8,982 nt of DNA from Rhodoluna sp. (GCA_016462375.1 JAEMTJ010000016.1:8553-17534), one strand, 5' to 3'; positions 1 through 6,776 are shown, numbered from the stretch's first letter. Program-made: numbers and translations. Notes: generated by a model from the sequence alone, not told the origin.

Positions 1-1598
1 CTCTCAGCAACCAACAAAATGACGGTGTAGTCCATGGTTGTTGAATCATCAACAGCAGTCACGATAACTGTCAGGATGTTCTCTCCGACCATTAGATTCT
101 CTGCGCCGTCAACAACATAAGTTGCGTCTGCATCCGTGGTCTCGATCACTAAATCAACTGATGTTGTGAAAGGAGCAAGTTCAACAGTCGAACCATCTTC
201 GACAGCTTCACCGTTGACTTCGAATGTAATTAGTGATGTGTCTGTGCTAGGCAGAACGTTAAGACCTACGTAGTACTCACGTGTAGTCTCTCCATCAGCT
301 GCATGAACTGTGACTTTCAGGTCGTTCGAACCAAGAACCAAGTCTGAGCCACCTTCAATATCAAAGAATGCCTCTGGGTCAGTAGTCTCGATTTCAATTT
401 CGACCTCAGTTGTAAGTGGATCGAGGTCAATAATATCGTTGTCTTCAACTTCAAAGCCTCCCACTGTAAAGAGGGCTAATGAAACATCATCGTTCAAAAC
501 CACATTTAGAGTCAGATCGTATTGCTGAGAAGTAAGGCCATCTGCAGCTGTAACAATGATGACAACCTGGTTAGAGCCTGCAAGAAGTCCTTCTTCACCT
601 GCGATGACAACTGTGGCATCTTCATCAACTGTTACAACTTCGATTACTGCTTCGGTTGTAAGAGCTGCAAGATCAACTGTTGCTCCGTCAACAACTGCTT
701 CGCCGTTAACTGTGATGCTTGAAACAGAGGTGTCTGTGTTCGGAAGAACAACGACAGTAATCTGAGTTTCTTCAGCCGAAACTCCATCCTTAGCAGTAAC
801 GATAACTGAAACTAGGTTGTCGCCTGTGGTTAGACCGGTTGCACCGGTAACAACATAAGTGGCGTTTGAGTCTGTAGGAGTAACAGCAACACTTACTGAA
901 GTAGTTCCCCATTCAACTTCAATAGATTCGCCATTAATGACTTCTTCGTCTTGAACGAGCACGACTGATGTTGCATCATCGCTAACAGGAACAATCAAAG
1001 TAACTGTGTATGTAGTGCTGGTTCCATCGATAGCTCGAACAATCGCAGTTAGGGTGTTCTCTCCTAGTGTCAAAGCGGTTCCACCAGATAGAGCAACAGT
1101 TGTGTTTGCTGCATCAGCAGCGGTAGCCACTACAACAACAGAAGTTGTGTAAGGAGCTAACTCAACTGATGAGCCATCAGTAACGGCAGAGCCGTTAACT
1201 GTAAATACCCCGAGGGAAGAATCGTAGGCGGCAACATTCAAAGTGAGTGTGAATGTTTCGCTGTCGGTAAATGGAGTTTCTACTTCTTCAACCGTCTCAG
1301 TCCAAGCTGCTTCTACAAGGACAGTAACTGAGTTGTTTCCAAGAACTAGACCAGTTCCACCAGTGACCGTTACGGTGGCATCTGCTGCAGTTGCAGCCAC
1401 TACGGCAGAGGTTGTTCCCGCTGGAAGATTGACAGTTGATCCAGCAGTAACCTCTACTCCGTCAACTGTTAGAGAGGTAAGAGCTGTGTGGCTCGAAGCC
1501 GCATTAGCGGCTGAGATACCAAACGTCGCGAGACCCGCGGAAGATGGTAGTAGTAGGGCAAAAATTGTTAGGAGTGATACGCGCTTTGATTTAAACAC
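1..1598 (-). CDS. Secreted cadherin-like beta-sandwich repeat protein (3' end beyond window)
   Basis: The frame is open from a GTG at 1598 to the left edge: 532 codons with no stop, so the C-terminus is missing. The N-terminus is a signal peptide: basic MFKSKR, a hydrophobic stretch (about residues 8-28) and an A-N-A cleavage site at 31-33. After it come six tandem units of about 80 residues (roughly 38-122, 124-203, 205-284, 286-366, 367-448, 449-530). Each unit has the pattern 'VNGxxVxxGxxVxL...TT...ATxxVxGGxxLxxGxNxVxVxVTAxDGxTxxYxVxLxV', typical of the cadherin-like beta-sandwich family (Pfam Cadherin-like type). I see no cysteine. It is paralogous to the complete gene at 1965-5303 and probably forms an exported surface or matrix fibre. 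Binding partner and cell-wall anchoring cannot be judged without the C-terminus. GTG was chosen because an AGAGGAAG ribosome-binding site ends 7 nt upstream and no in-frame start lies closer to it. Confidence 0.85.
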   Translation of the reverse strand, partial: MFKSKRVSLLTIFALLLPSSAGLATFGISAANAASSHTALTSLTVDGVEVTAGSTVNLPAGTTSAVVAATAADATVTVTGGTGLVLGNNSVTVLVEAAWTETVEEVETPFTDSETFTLTLNVAAYDSSLGVFTVNGSAVTDGSSVELAPYTTSVVVVATAADAANTTVALSGGTALTLGENTLTAIVRAIDGTSTTYTVTLIVPVSDDATSVVLVQDEEVINGESIEVEWGTTSVSVAVTPTDSNATYVVTGATGLTTGDNLVSVIVTAKDGVSAEETQITVVVLPNTDTSVSSITVNGEAVVDGATVDLAALTTEAVIEVVTVDEDATVVIAGEEGLLAGSNQVVIIVTAADGLTSQQYDLTLNVVLNDDVSLALFTVGGFEVEDNDIIDLDPLTTEVEIEIETTDPEAFFDIEGGSDLVLGSNDLKVTVHAADGETTREYYVGLNVLPSTDTSLITFEVNGEAVEDGSTVELAPFTTSVDLVIETTDADATYVVDGAENLMVGENILTVIVTAVDDSTTMDYTVILLVAE

Positions 1599-1605
1599 TT
1601 TATGT

Positions 1606-1613
1606 CTTCCTCT
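1606..1613 (-). promoter_or_regulatory. Ribosome-binding site of the 1598 repeat-protein gene
   Basis: The minus strand reads AGAGGAAG, 7 nt before the GTG start. The surrounding block (CCCTAT, AGAGGAAG, ACAT) is nearly identical to the one before the paralogous gene at 5303. Here, however, the homologous ATG position (1601-1603) reads ATA, and translation must begin at the GTG 5 nt further on. Confidence 0.75.
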
Positions 1614-1623
1614 ATAGGGTGGA

Positions 1624-1637
1624 CGGCTATATATCCG
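1624..1637. repeat. Imperfect dyad in the 5' UTR (CGG-TATATA-CCG)
   Basis: On the plus strand CGGCTATATATCCG has matching CGG/CCG ends around a self-complementary TATATA core, with one mismatched pair. It lies between the likely -10 element and the ribosome-binding site of the 1598 gene, so it could be a small hairpin or an operator. No function is known. Confidence 0.35.
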
Positions 1638-1647
1638 CTTAGACATA

Positions 1648-1653
1648 ACTTTA
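1648..1653 (-). promoter_or_regulatory. Candidate -10 element for the 1598 repeat-protein gene
   Basis: The minus strand reads TAAAGT in the context CCCCTAAAGTT, about 49 nt before the GTG. The paralogue has CTCCTAAAATC at a similar distance from its start. The -35 is poor: a TTGTAG lies 19 nt upstream. The call rests on the match to TANNNT and on the parallel with the other gene. Confidence 0.4.
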
Positions 1654-1727
1654 GGGGCAAAATTGGCTATTTCTACAATCTTTACCTATTCGCAACCTAA
1701 TTATTCACCAATGTTTCACTATTGGGT

Positions 1728-1741
1728 TTTAGAGCTCTAAA
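1728..1741. repeat. 14-bp perfect palindrome TTTAGAGCTCTAAA
   Basis: Every base pairs with its mirror position around the centre between 1734 and 1735. It sits in the 175-nt gap between tRNA-Ser and the 1598 gene, about 75 nt upstream of that gene's likely -10. That placement suits a transcription-factor operator. A run of T is missing on the minus strand after it, so it is not a clear terminator for the tRNA. No binding protein can be named. Confidence 0.4.
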
Positions 1742-1773
1742 TGGGTCAAATTTAGACAATCATCCAAACTCTA

Positions 1774-1863
1774 TGGCGGTGACGGTGGGATTTGAACCCA
1801 CGGTGAGCTTTCACCCACACAACTTTTCGAGAGTTGCACCTTCGGCCACTCGGACACGTCACC
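1774..1863 (-). tRNA. tRNA-Ser (anticodon CGA), CCA encoded
   Basis: The minus strand folds as a class II tRNA. The 7-bp acceptor stem pairs GGTGACG with CGTCACC, followed by discriminator G and an encoded CCA (1774-1776). The anticodon stem pairs CAACT with AGTTG around the loop CTCGAAA, giving anticodon CGA, which reads UCG. A long variable arm (GGGTG/CACC-type pairing) and a T arm with GTGGG-TTCAAAT-CCCAC follow. The long variable arm and discriminator G are serine-tRNA identity features. It lies between the two repeat-protein genes on the same strand, downstream of a terminator, so it should have its own promoter. Confidence 0.96.
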
Positions 1864-1866
1864 AAA

Positions 1867-1897
1867 GAGTAGGCTACTCCATCTGGATCGACACCAA
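1867..1897 (-). promoter_or_regulatory. Likely tRNA-Ser promoter with overlapping 13-bp dyad
   Basis: The minus strand carries TAGCCT (1871-1876, matching TANNNT) ending 7 nt before the tRNA 5' end, with TTGGTG (1892-1897) 15 nt upstream as a weak -35. The -10 lies inside a 13-bp dyad, GAGTAG-C-CTACTC (1867-1879). The distance to the tRNA fits transcription beginning at or just before its first base. The short spacer keeps confidence moderate. Confidence 0.5.
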
Positions 1898-1908
1898 AAT
1901 ACCCATTA

Positions 1909-1953
1909 AAAGAGAAACTCGGGCTCTCCTTAGGAGGGCCCGAGTTTCTCTTT
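1909..1953 (-). terminator. Strong hairpin terminator of the 1965-5303 gene
   Basis: Arms 1909-1929 and 1933-1953 pair over 21 positions with a single G-T wobble, closing a 3-nt loop (TTA). On the minus strand the stem is followed by TTTTAATG and begins 11 nt after the TAG stop of the repeat-protein gene, so it is its intrinsic terminator. The plus strand also ends in TTTATTTTTA, so it could stop transcription in both directions. It separates the gene from tRNA-Ser. Confidence 0.92.
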
Positions 1954-1964
1954 ATTTTTAGATA

Positions 1965-4900
1965 CTAATCGACCTGATAGAAGTCATCAGCCCCAGTAAC
2001 TGTGGTTGTTGACTTGTATCCAGGGTAGGTAGCTGTTACACGAACCGAGATAGATGCGCCGGCATCCTTCGCGGTCAATGTGTAGTTTGCTGTGTTCTGG
2101 CCTAGAACTGCGCGGCCGTTACGGTACCAGATGTACTTGACTGAGCTACGGGCGACTGTGTCGTCGTAACCTAGAACTGCCAGCAACTTTGTGCCATCAA
2201 TAAGGGCAATAGTTGCAGCATCTGGCTGCTCTAGGAGGCCTACCTTGATAGACGGGGCCTTTAGAGTGATTGAAGCTGCGGCGTAGTTTGGTGCATCATA
2301 AGTCACAACCACGGTCAGCTTCTTAGATAAGTCAGCTGGGGTTACTAAGTATTCTGCATCTACTTCATTAGTGATGGCAGCACCGTTTCGGTACCACTGG
2401 AAAGTCTCATCAGCATCTTCGTTGCTTGAAGCACCTGAAGTGACAGTAATTGTCTCTCCTACTACATATCCCAGAGTTCCGGCAGCAATAGTCGGCTTTT
2501 CTGTGATACGTAGGACTCCAGGAAGAACTGTCAAAGTAGCGCTGGTCTTGGTTAGATCCTCATAACCTTCGAGGGTTCCAGTGACACGGACACTGACTGT
2601 ATCTGCTGCGCTAACGTTAGCCTCGCTCAGAACGAATTCTTCGTCAGTTGCGGCTCCTGCCGGTTCGCCGTTTACGTACCATTGGATTGCCAATTCGACG
2701 TCAGTGGTCCACTTCTTGGTAACTACCTTCAAGGTGCTTCCCAGCTGTGGCTTGCCAACAAGGCCTGGGACAGATGCCAGTGGGATGATTCCCTTAGAAA
2801 CATCTAGAACTTGGCCAATGTATGACTTGGTTACACCAGCGACGGTTTGAGAAACAACTGGACGAACCTGGATTTCCTCACCGTAGTGCTCTGGAGTAAG
2901 CAACAGCCTGCTGGTAGTTGCACCAGAGATCAATTCGCCGTCGAGCAACCACTTGTAGTTCAACTTAGCTCCCTGAGGGAACCAAGAGGCAACTGTGCCT
3001 GGCGTGCTCTTTGCGTAGGTACCAACACGAAGAGTGTCAGTTACCGGGTTTGATCCGCTTGTAACATCAAAGTCCTTAGTTGCAAGAATGTTGAATGTCT
3101 CTGGATCTCCCACGGTAATACCGTCTTCGGCAGTTACAACCACAGTTACGGTCAAGTAACCGGAACCAGTGATAACTCCTGCAGTATTGGTAGCCCAGCC
3201 GCCAAAGGTACCAGCGGTTGGAACAACCGTTACAGCTGCAGTTGCGTTGACATCAGTAGTGTCGATGTCGATAGAGATTACTCCAGCCAAAACCTCGGTG
3301 ATGTCGGCATCTTCAGAAATGAGCTCGCCATTGAGTGCCTTGCTCGCAATCTCAGTATCAGTTGCCGCAATCACAGTAACAACTACGTTGTAGGTGCGGG
3401 TCAGGCCATCTGCTCCAGTGACCTCAACAGTAACTGTGTTTAGACCAACGATTAAGTTGTTTCCACCAGTTACGTCATAGGTCGCACGTGGGTCGGTAGT
3501 CTCAACCAGAACAATTGCTGAGGTTGGGCTTTCTTCCAACGACACAGTTCCGTTTAGACCAGCGAATGTAACTGCTTCACCGTTAACTTCAACAGTTGCA
3601 GAGAGGTCTGCTGGGCTTACGAAAACTGTGAAGGTCTGAAGAATTTCTACGTTTTCAGGTGAAGTGTAGGTAATGGTAACTGTGTTGTTTCCGAAACCTA
3701 GGTCGGTGTTACCTTCTACTTCTGCAGTCCATTCAGACCAAGCGGCAGTAGCGGTAACCGTTACGTTCTCGATTTCACCTGGAACTGTAACTACTCCGTT
3801 TGCATAAGCAGCAACAGGGCCTGTAGCGCCGTCCCACTCTACTTCGAGAGCGTAAACACCAACGCTGAAGCTGTAGTCAGCCGCAGTTGTTAAGTCGTCA
3901 CCGGTAACAGAAACAGTAATCTCGTTTGTACCAGGCTCAAGAGTGATCTTGCCAGTAGCAGCATTGTAGATTCCGCCGTCAACAGTAATAGTTGATGTTG
4001 GGTCAGTTGCTTCTAGTAGAAGTTCGTTCTCTAGAGTCCAAGTTGTTGCAGAGCCTTGGTCAACAGTTGTCGCGCCGTTGAACTTGAAGGTCTTCAATGT
4101 TACATCCGGGTCAGCCACTAGCAGGTTGAAGTTATAGGTCTCTTCGGTCACGTTGTCCGGAGCAAAAACTGTTACAGAAAGATCGTTGTCGCCTTGGAGT
4201 AAGAATGTTCCACCGACAACGACGTAGGAAGCTTCCTCATCGCCAACTTCAACAACTATGGTCACTGCTGTTGTTTTGTTAGCAAGAAGAACATCGTCAC
4301 CGGCTTCGTAAGCAACACCATTCACATAAATAGTTGCAGAAGCGTCGTTGTTTAGGTCAATCATCAGGGTTAGGTCGTAGCGCTGTACTTCTACTCCGTT
4401 AGCAGCAGTAACGTAAATCTCTACGCGGTTTTCGCCAGGGATTAGGTTGCTGCCGCCTTCGATAACGACAGTAGCCTCTTCGTCAGCTGTGATTACATTG
4501 ATTTCTGGGTCTGTTGTTCCGGCAGAAAGTTCAACAATCTCACCGTCAGCAACCGTAATATCCTCAACTGTAATGATTGCTGAAGTGTCAGTGTTCTGGT
4601 TCACAGTCACGGTGATAACTGACTCGTCATACTCACCATTAGCAGCGGTGACAAGAACAGTCACTGTGTTATCGCCAGTGGCTAGGCCGGTAGCTGAGGT
4701 TGTTGCAACTCCGCTAACCAATGAAACAGAAATTCCGTTTACCTTGACAGTTGAAGTTGAATCAGTTGGAGTAACAACAACTGGGACACTAGTGATTCCC
4801 CAGTCGGCTTCGGTACTTTCACCGTTGATGACTTCTTCATCGTTGACAATGATGACAGCGGAAGAATCGTTGTTTAGAACGTTAAGGGTTCTGGTGTAAG

Positions 4901-5303
4901 TCTGTGATGCGGTGCGAGGCTCAGCAATGAATTCTGATCCCTCGTCAGGATAGTTTGGGTTAAGAACATCTTCTGACCAGTTCGCAGTAACGACAGCTGT
5001 CAGAGTGTTTGGGCCAACCTTGAGATCGCTGTCACCTGTGACAGAAACTGTGGTTCCCTCAGACTCTGAGGCGATTGCTACAACGTCAGCGGATACGACA
5101 CCTGTTGCACTGACAGTCAAAGTTGAGATGTCAAGATCAAGTGTCGTTGCTGTCAACAAGTCACTTCCGTTGACTGTGAAAGTTGAAAGATTTGTGGATG
5201 GAGCGGGAGCAGCTTGAGCTGCTGAAGAACCAAAGAGACCAAATGTGGTCGGCACTAACAAGGCAGCGATTGCGAGCCATGAAGTTTTCTTGCTAATTGA
5301 CAT
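1965..5303 (-). CDS. Secreted cadherin-like / Ig-like repeat protein, 1112 aa
   Basis: A complete exported repeat protein. The signal peptide is MSISKK, a hydrophobic core at about 8-24, and an A-Q-A cleavage site at 29-31. Eight cadherin-like beta-sandwich units follow (about 38-143, 146-236, 237-317, 318-397, 398-484, 485-563, 564-645, 646-743). Four Ig-like units close the protein (about 744-835, 836-926, 927-1020, 1021-1112), marked by YKWLLDGE, IQWYVNGE, FQWYRNGA and YIWYRNGR. I see no cysteine, no LPxTG-type sorting signal and no C-terminal membrane helix, so it is probably secreted or held non-covalently at the surface. The family suggests adhesion or an extracellular matrix; no ligand is evident. 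The ATG at 5303 is preferred over an in-frame ATG at 5375, because an AGAGGAAG site lies just before it and the signal peptide begins there. It ends in a strong terminator and is paralogous to the gene at 1-1598. Confidence 0.9.
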   Translation of the reverse strand: MSISKKTSWLAIAALLVPTTFGLFGSSAAQAAPAPSTNLSTFTVNGSDLLTATTLDLDISTLTVSATGVVSADVVAIASESEGTTVSVTGDSDLKVGPNTLTAVVTANWSEDVLNPNYPDEGSEFIAEPRTASQTYTRTLNVLNNDSSAVIIVNDEEVINGESTEADWGITSVPVVVTPTDSTSTVKVNGISVSLVSGVATTSATGLATGDNTVTVLVTAANGEYDESVITVTVNQNTDTSAIITVEDITVADGEIVELSAGTTDPEINVITADEEATVVIEGGSNLIPGENRVEIYVTAANGVEVQRYDLTLMIDLNNDASATIYVNGVAYEAGDDVLLANKTTAVTIVVEVGDEEASYVVVGGTFLLQGDNDLSVTVFAPDNVTEETYNFNLLVADPDVTLKTFKFNGATTVDQGSATTWTLENELLLEATDPTSTITVDGGIYNAATGKITLEPGTNEITVSVTGDDLTTAADYSFSVGVYALEVEWDGATGPVAAYANGVVTVPGEIENVTVTATAAWSEWTAEVEGNTDLGFGNNTVTITYTSPENVEILQTFTVFVSPADLSATVEVNGEAVTFAGLNGTVSLEESPTSAIVLVETTDPRATYDVTGGNNLIVGLNTVTVEVTGADGLTRTYNVVVTVIAATDTEIASKALNGELISEDADITEVLAGVISIDIDTTDVNATAAVTVVPTAGTFGGWATNTAGVITGSGYLTVTVVVTAEDGITVGDPETFNILATKDFDVTSGSNPVTDTLRVGTYAKSTPGTVASWFPQGAKLNYKWLLDGELISGATTSRLLLTPEHYGEEIQVRPVVSQTVAGVTKSYIGQVLDVSKGIIPLASVPGLVGKPQLGSTLKVVTKKWTTDVELAIQWYVNGEPAGAATDEEFVLSEANVSAADTVSVRVTGTLEGYEDLTKTSATLTVLPGVLRITEKPTIAAGTLGYVVGETITVTSGASSNEDADETFQWYRNGAAITNEVDAEYLVTPADLSKKLTVVVTYDAPNYAAASITLKAPSIKVGLLEQPDAATIALIDGTKLLAVLGYDDTVARSSVKYIWYRNGRAVLGQNTANYTLTAKDAGASISVRVTATYPGYKSTTTVTGADDFYQVD

Positions 5304-5305
5304 GT

Positions 5306-5313
5306 CTTCCTCT
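5306..5313 (-). promoter_or_regulatory. Ribosome-binding site that fixes the start at 5303
   Basis: The minus strand reads AGAGGAAG, with the AGAGG core 5 nt before ATG. This supports starting at 5303 rather than 24 codons upstream. The block is shared with the paralogous gene at 1606-1613. Confidence 0.8.
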
Positions 5314-5346
5314 AGATAGGGATTGATATGGATGATTGCAAGTTTG

Positions 5347-5352
5347 ATTTTA
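5347..5352 (-). promoter_or_regulatory. Candidate -10 element for the 5303 repeat-protein gene
   Basis: The minus strand reads TAAAAT in the context CTCCTAAAATC, 43 nt before the ATG. It is close to the consensus and resembles the CCCCTAAAGTT before the paralogue. No convincing -35 is seen at the usual distance. Confidence 0.42.
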
Positions 5353-5386
5353 GGAGTGAGATTGTGCAGCGACACGAGTGTTTAAC

Positions 5387-5454
5387 CTTTGGAAAGACAA
5401 TGCTTCCAAAGAGTTCTCATTAGAACTTTTCGTTTAGTGTTTCTTAATCAAGAA
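5387..5454. repeat. Three short inverted repeats between tadA and the 5303 gene
   Basis: Three dyads occur in a row. The first is CTTTGGAA/TTCCAAAG (5387-5411, 8-bp arms, 9-nt loop). The second is AGTTCT/AGAACT (5412-5427, 6-bp arms, 4-nt loop). The third is TTCTT/AAGAA (5441-5454, 5-bp arms, 4-nt loop). They lie just after the tadA stop and upstream of the likely promoter of the repeat-protein gene. None is followed by a T-run on the minus strand, so they may be weak 3' stem-loops of tadA or operator sites. Confidence 0.45.
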
Positions 5455-5463
5455 TTCAGAAAT

Positions 5464-5952
5464 TTAATCTGATATTTTTGCTGATTGACGTTTGGCTTGA
5501 AAAAAATCAGTTAGTATCGCACTCGTCTCAGCTGACAACACTTCAGGGATAACTTCTATCTCAGATCCCAGACGTTTGTCTCTGACCAAATCGTAAAGCG
5601 AACCAGATGCGCCAACTTTTTCATCCCAAGCACCAAAGACAATTCGGGAAAGTCTCGATGCTTGAATGGCACCCGCACACATTACGCAAGGTTCCAAGGT
5701 AACAACGAGAGTGTAATTATCTAAACGCCAAGAACTCAGAAACTTACTTGCCTCCCGGATGGCCACCACCTCAGCATGGGCAGTCGGATCTTGGTTTAAT
5801 TCCTTCTTATTGTGGCCGCGAGCAATGATCTTGCCGTCAGAATCGACAATTAACGCTCCAACTGGAACATCTCCACTGGTTTCCAGTGCTTTTTGGGCTT
5901 CCGCGAGGGCTTCCCGCATCAACGGTTCCCATTCCTTAGTCAAACTAATCAC
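5464..5952 (-). CDS. tadA: tRNA-specific adenosine deaminase
   Basis: TadA converts adenosine-34 of tRNA (typically tRNA-Arg ACG) to inosine, allowing one tRNA to read several codons. The 162-residue protein has the full zinc-deaminase signature: H-A-E at 59-61 (zinc ligand His59, proton-shuttle Glu61) and PCVMC at 88-92 (zinc ligands Cys89 and Cys92). It also has VPVGALIV near 29-36 and the TadA-typical FGAWDEKVGASGSLYDL near 106-122. Length matches the family. The start is a GTG at 5952, which gives the usual ~11 residues ahead of the MREAL helix; no clear ribosome-binding site precedes it, so an ATG 11 codons further in remains possible. It is divergent from upp with 32 bp between the starts, and the two promoters must overlap or abut. 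Confidence 0.94.
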   Translation of the reverse strand: MISLTKEWEPLMREALAEAQKALETSGDVPVGALIVDSDGKIIARGHNKKELNQDPTAHAEVVAIREASKFLSSWRLDNYTLVVTLEPCVMCAGAIQASRLSRIVFGAWDEKVGASGSLYDLVRDKRLGSEIEVIPEVLSAETSAILTDFFQAKRQSAKISD

Positions 5953-5972
5953 CTTAATCCGCAGTGGTCTAT

Positions 5973-5978
5973 TAGATT
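5973..5978 (+). promoter_or_regulatory. -10 element giving a leaderless upp transcript
   Basis: TAGATT matches TANNNT and ends 6 nt before the upp ATG, which places the transcription start on the A of the start codon. There is no ribosome-binding site before the ATG, consistent with leaderless initiation as is common in actinobacteria. No good -35 is visible at about 5950. Confidence 0.55.
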
Positions 5979-5984
5979 TAGCCT

Positions 5985-6620
5985 ATGCGGATTCATGTGG
6001 CGAACCACCCTCTTATCACCCATAAACTAACTGTTCTCAGGGATAAAAGCACTCCATCCCCTGTTTTTAGGCAGTTAGTCGAAGAATTAGTGACCCTTTT
6101 GGCCTATGAGGCCACCCGAGAGGTCAAGACTGAAGAGGTAACTGTCGAAACTCCAGTTACTAAGACCCAAGGTATGAAACTCTCCCACCCAAGACCAATA
6201 ATCATTCCGGTGCTTCGAGCTGGGCTTGGAATGTTGGAGGGCATAGTAAAACTTCTTCCGACCGCAGAGGTCGGTTTCCTAGGTATAAAGAGGAATGAAG
6301 AAACCCTCCAGCCCTATACATATGCCAATCGTTTACCAGATGATCTAACTGGCAGACAAGTTTTCATCATTGACCCAATGTTGGCAACCGGAGGGACTTT
6401 GATTGACTCTATTGACTACGTCTTCGATCGAGGAGCAACCGATGTCACCTGTATTTGCCTAATTGGAGCGCCGGAAGGCCTTGAAGCCGTTCAGGAACAT
6501 GTCGGCGAACGCAATGTTCAGATTGTTCTCGGAGCCCTCGACGAAAAACTAAATGAGCAAGGCTATATAGTTCCAGGTCTTGGGGATGCAGGAGATCGCC
6601 TCTACGGTTTGGCCGATTGA
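5985..6620 (+). CDS. upp: Uracil phosphoribosyltransferase
   Basis: Upp makes UMP from uracil and PRPP in the cytoplasm, the main uracil salvage step. The 211-residue protein matches the family along its whole length. It has HPLITHKLTVLRD at 8-20, LAYEATREV near 39-47, PVLRAGLGM at 75-83 and RNEETLQP at 103-110. The PRPP loop DPMLATGGT lies at 130-138, and the C-terminal uracil-binding segment GYIVPGLGDAGDRLYG at 193-208. The ATG at 5985 aligns with the usual family start. It is divergent from tadA. The next genes on the strand begin after a promoter of their own, and no terminator is seen directly after the TGA at 6618-6620. Confidence 0.97.
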   Translation: MRIHVANHPLITHKLTVLRDKSTPSPVFRQLVEELVTLLAYEATREVKTEEVTVETPVTKTQGMKLSHPRPIIIPVLRAGLGMLEGIVKLLPTAEVGFLGIKRNEETLQPYTYANRLPDDLTGRQVFIIDPMLATGGTLIDSIDYVFDRGATDVTCICLIGAPEGLEAVQEHVGERNVQIVLGALDEKLNEQGYIVPGLGDAGDRLYGLAD

Positions 6621-6643
6621 GAACACTCCGAGACACGACTAAT

Positions 6644-6673
6644 TTGACTACTAATACTTTTATGTCGTAACCT
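6644..6673 (+). promoter_or_regulatory. Strong promoter for the 6681 peptide (leaderless type)
   Basis: TTGACT (6644-6649) is one base from the consensus -35. It is followed by an 18-nt spacer and TAACCT (6668-6673, TANNNT). The -10 ends 7 nt before the ATG at 6681, which predicts that the transcript begins with the start codon. This is the best promoter match in the window. Confidence 0.72.
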
Positions 6674-6680
6674 TTAGCAC

Positions 6681-6776
6681 ATGACTAACAGCGCAATTCT
6701 AAACACCATGCCGGAGGCGACCTTTGGACGCCCGGCCATGATGTGCCCTGTTATGTGTATGCGAATGTGTCGCTAA
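6681..6776 (+). CDS. 31-aa Met/Cys-rich leaderless peptide (possible attenuator leader)
   Basis: A short frame (ATG to TAA, 31 codons) begins exactly where the promoter at 6644-6673 predicts the first transcribed base. Its C-terminal half is AMMCPVMCMRMCR: three Met-Cys pairs every four residues (21-22, 25-26, 29-30), encoded by ATGTGY repeated every 12 nt at 6741, 6753 and 6765. Seven of 31 residues are Met and three are Cys. I do not recognise a named family. Leaderless short frames with C-terminal cysteine runs are known in mycobacteria as cysteine-responsive attenuators; this could be similar, or a metal- or thiol-binding micropeptide. Its stop codon lies in the 5' arm of a stem-loop (6774-6815), and a winged-helix regulator gene starts 120 nt downstream. 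That the peptide regulates this gene is inference. Confidence 0.6.
   Translation: MTNSAILNTMPEATFGRPAMMCPVMCMRMCR

Noticed and set aside
1..1598. Periodic ~245-bp repeats considered as a CRISPR or satellite array
   Set aside because: The periodicity is in the protein (beta-sandwich units) with an open reading frame throughout; there are no short identical repeats with unique spacers.
1722..1961. 79-codon plus-strand frame
   Set aside because: It runs through the tRNA-Ser gene and the terminator hairpin on the opposite strand.
4447..4899. Long plus-strand frames rich in Thr/Ser/Val opposite the repeat-protein genes (also 310-765, 1243-1617, 2371-2850, 3169-3393, 5005-5217)
   Set aside because: They are antisense shadows of Val/Thr/Glu-rich coding repeats, where stop codons are rare on the other strand. 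They have no ribosome-binding sites and no recognisable domains.
5304..5375. 24-residue N-terminal extension of the 1112-aa repeat protein from an ATG at 5375
   Set aside because: It would bury the signal peptide behind a non-signal stretch. A strong ribosome-binding site stands directly before the inner ATG at 5303, and the likely -10 lies inside the extension.
5412..5427. Hairpin AGTTCT/AGAACT as intrinsic terminator of tadA
   Set aside because: There is no T-run after it on the minus strand; it is kept only as an inverted repeat.
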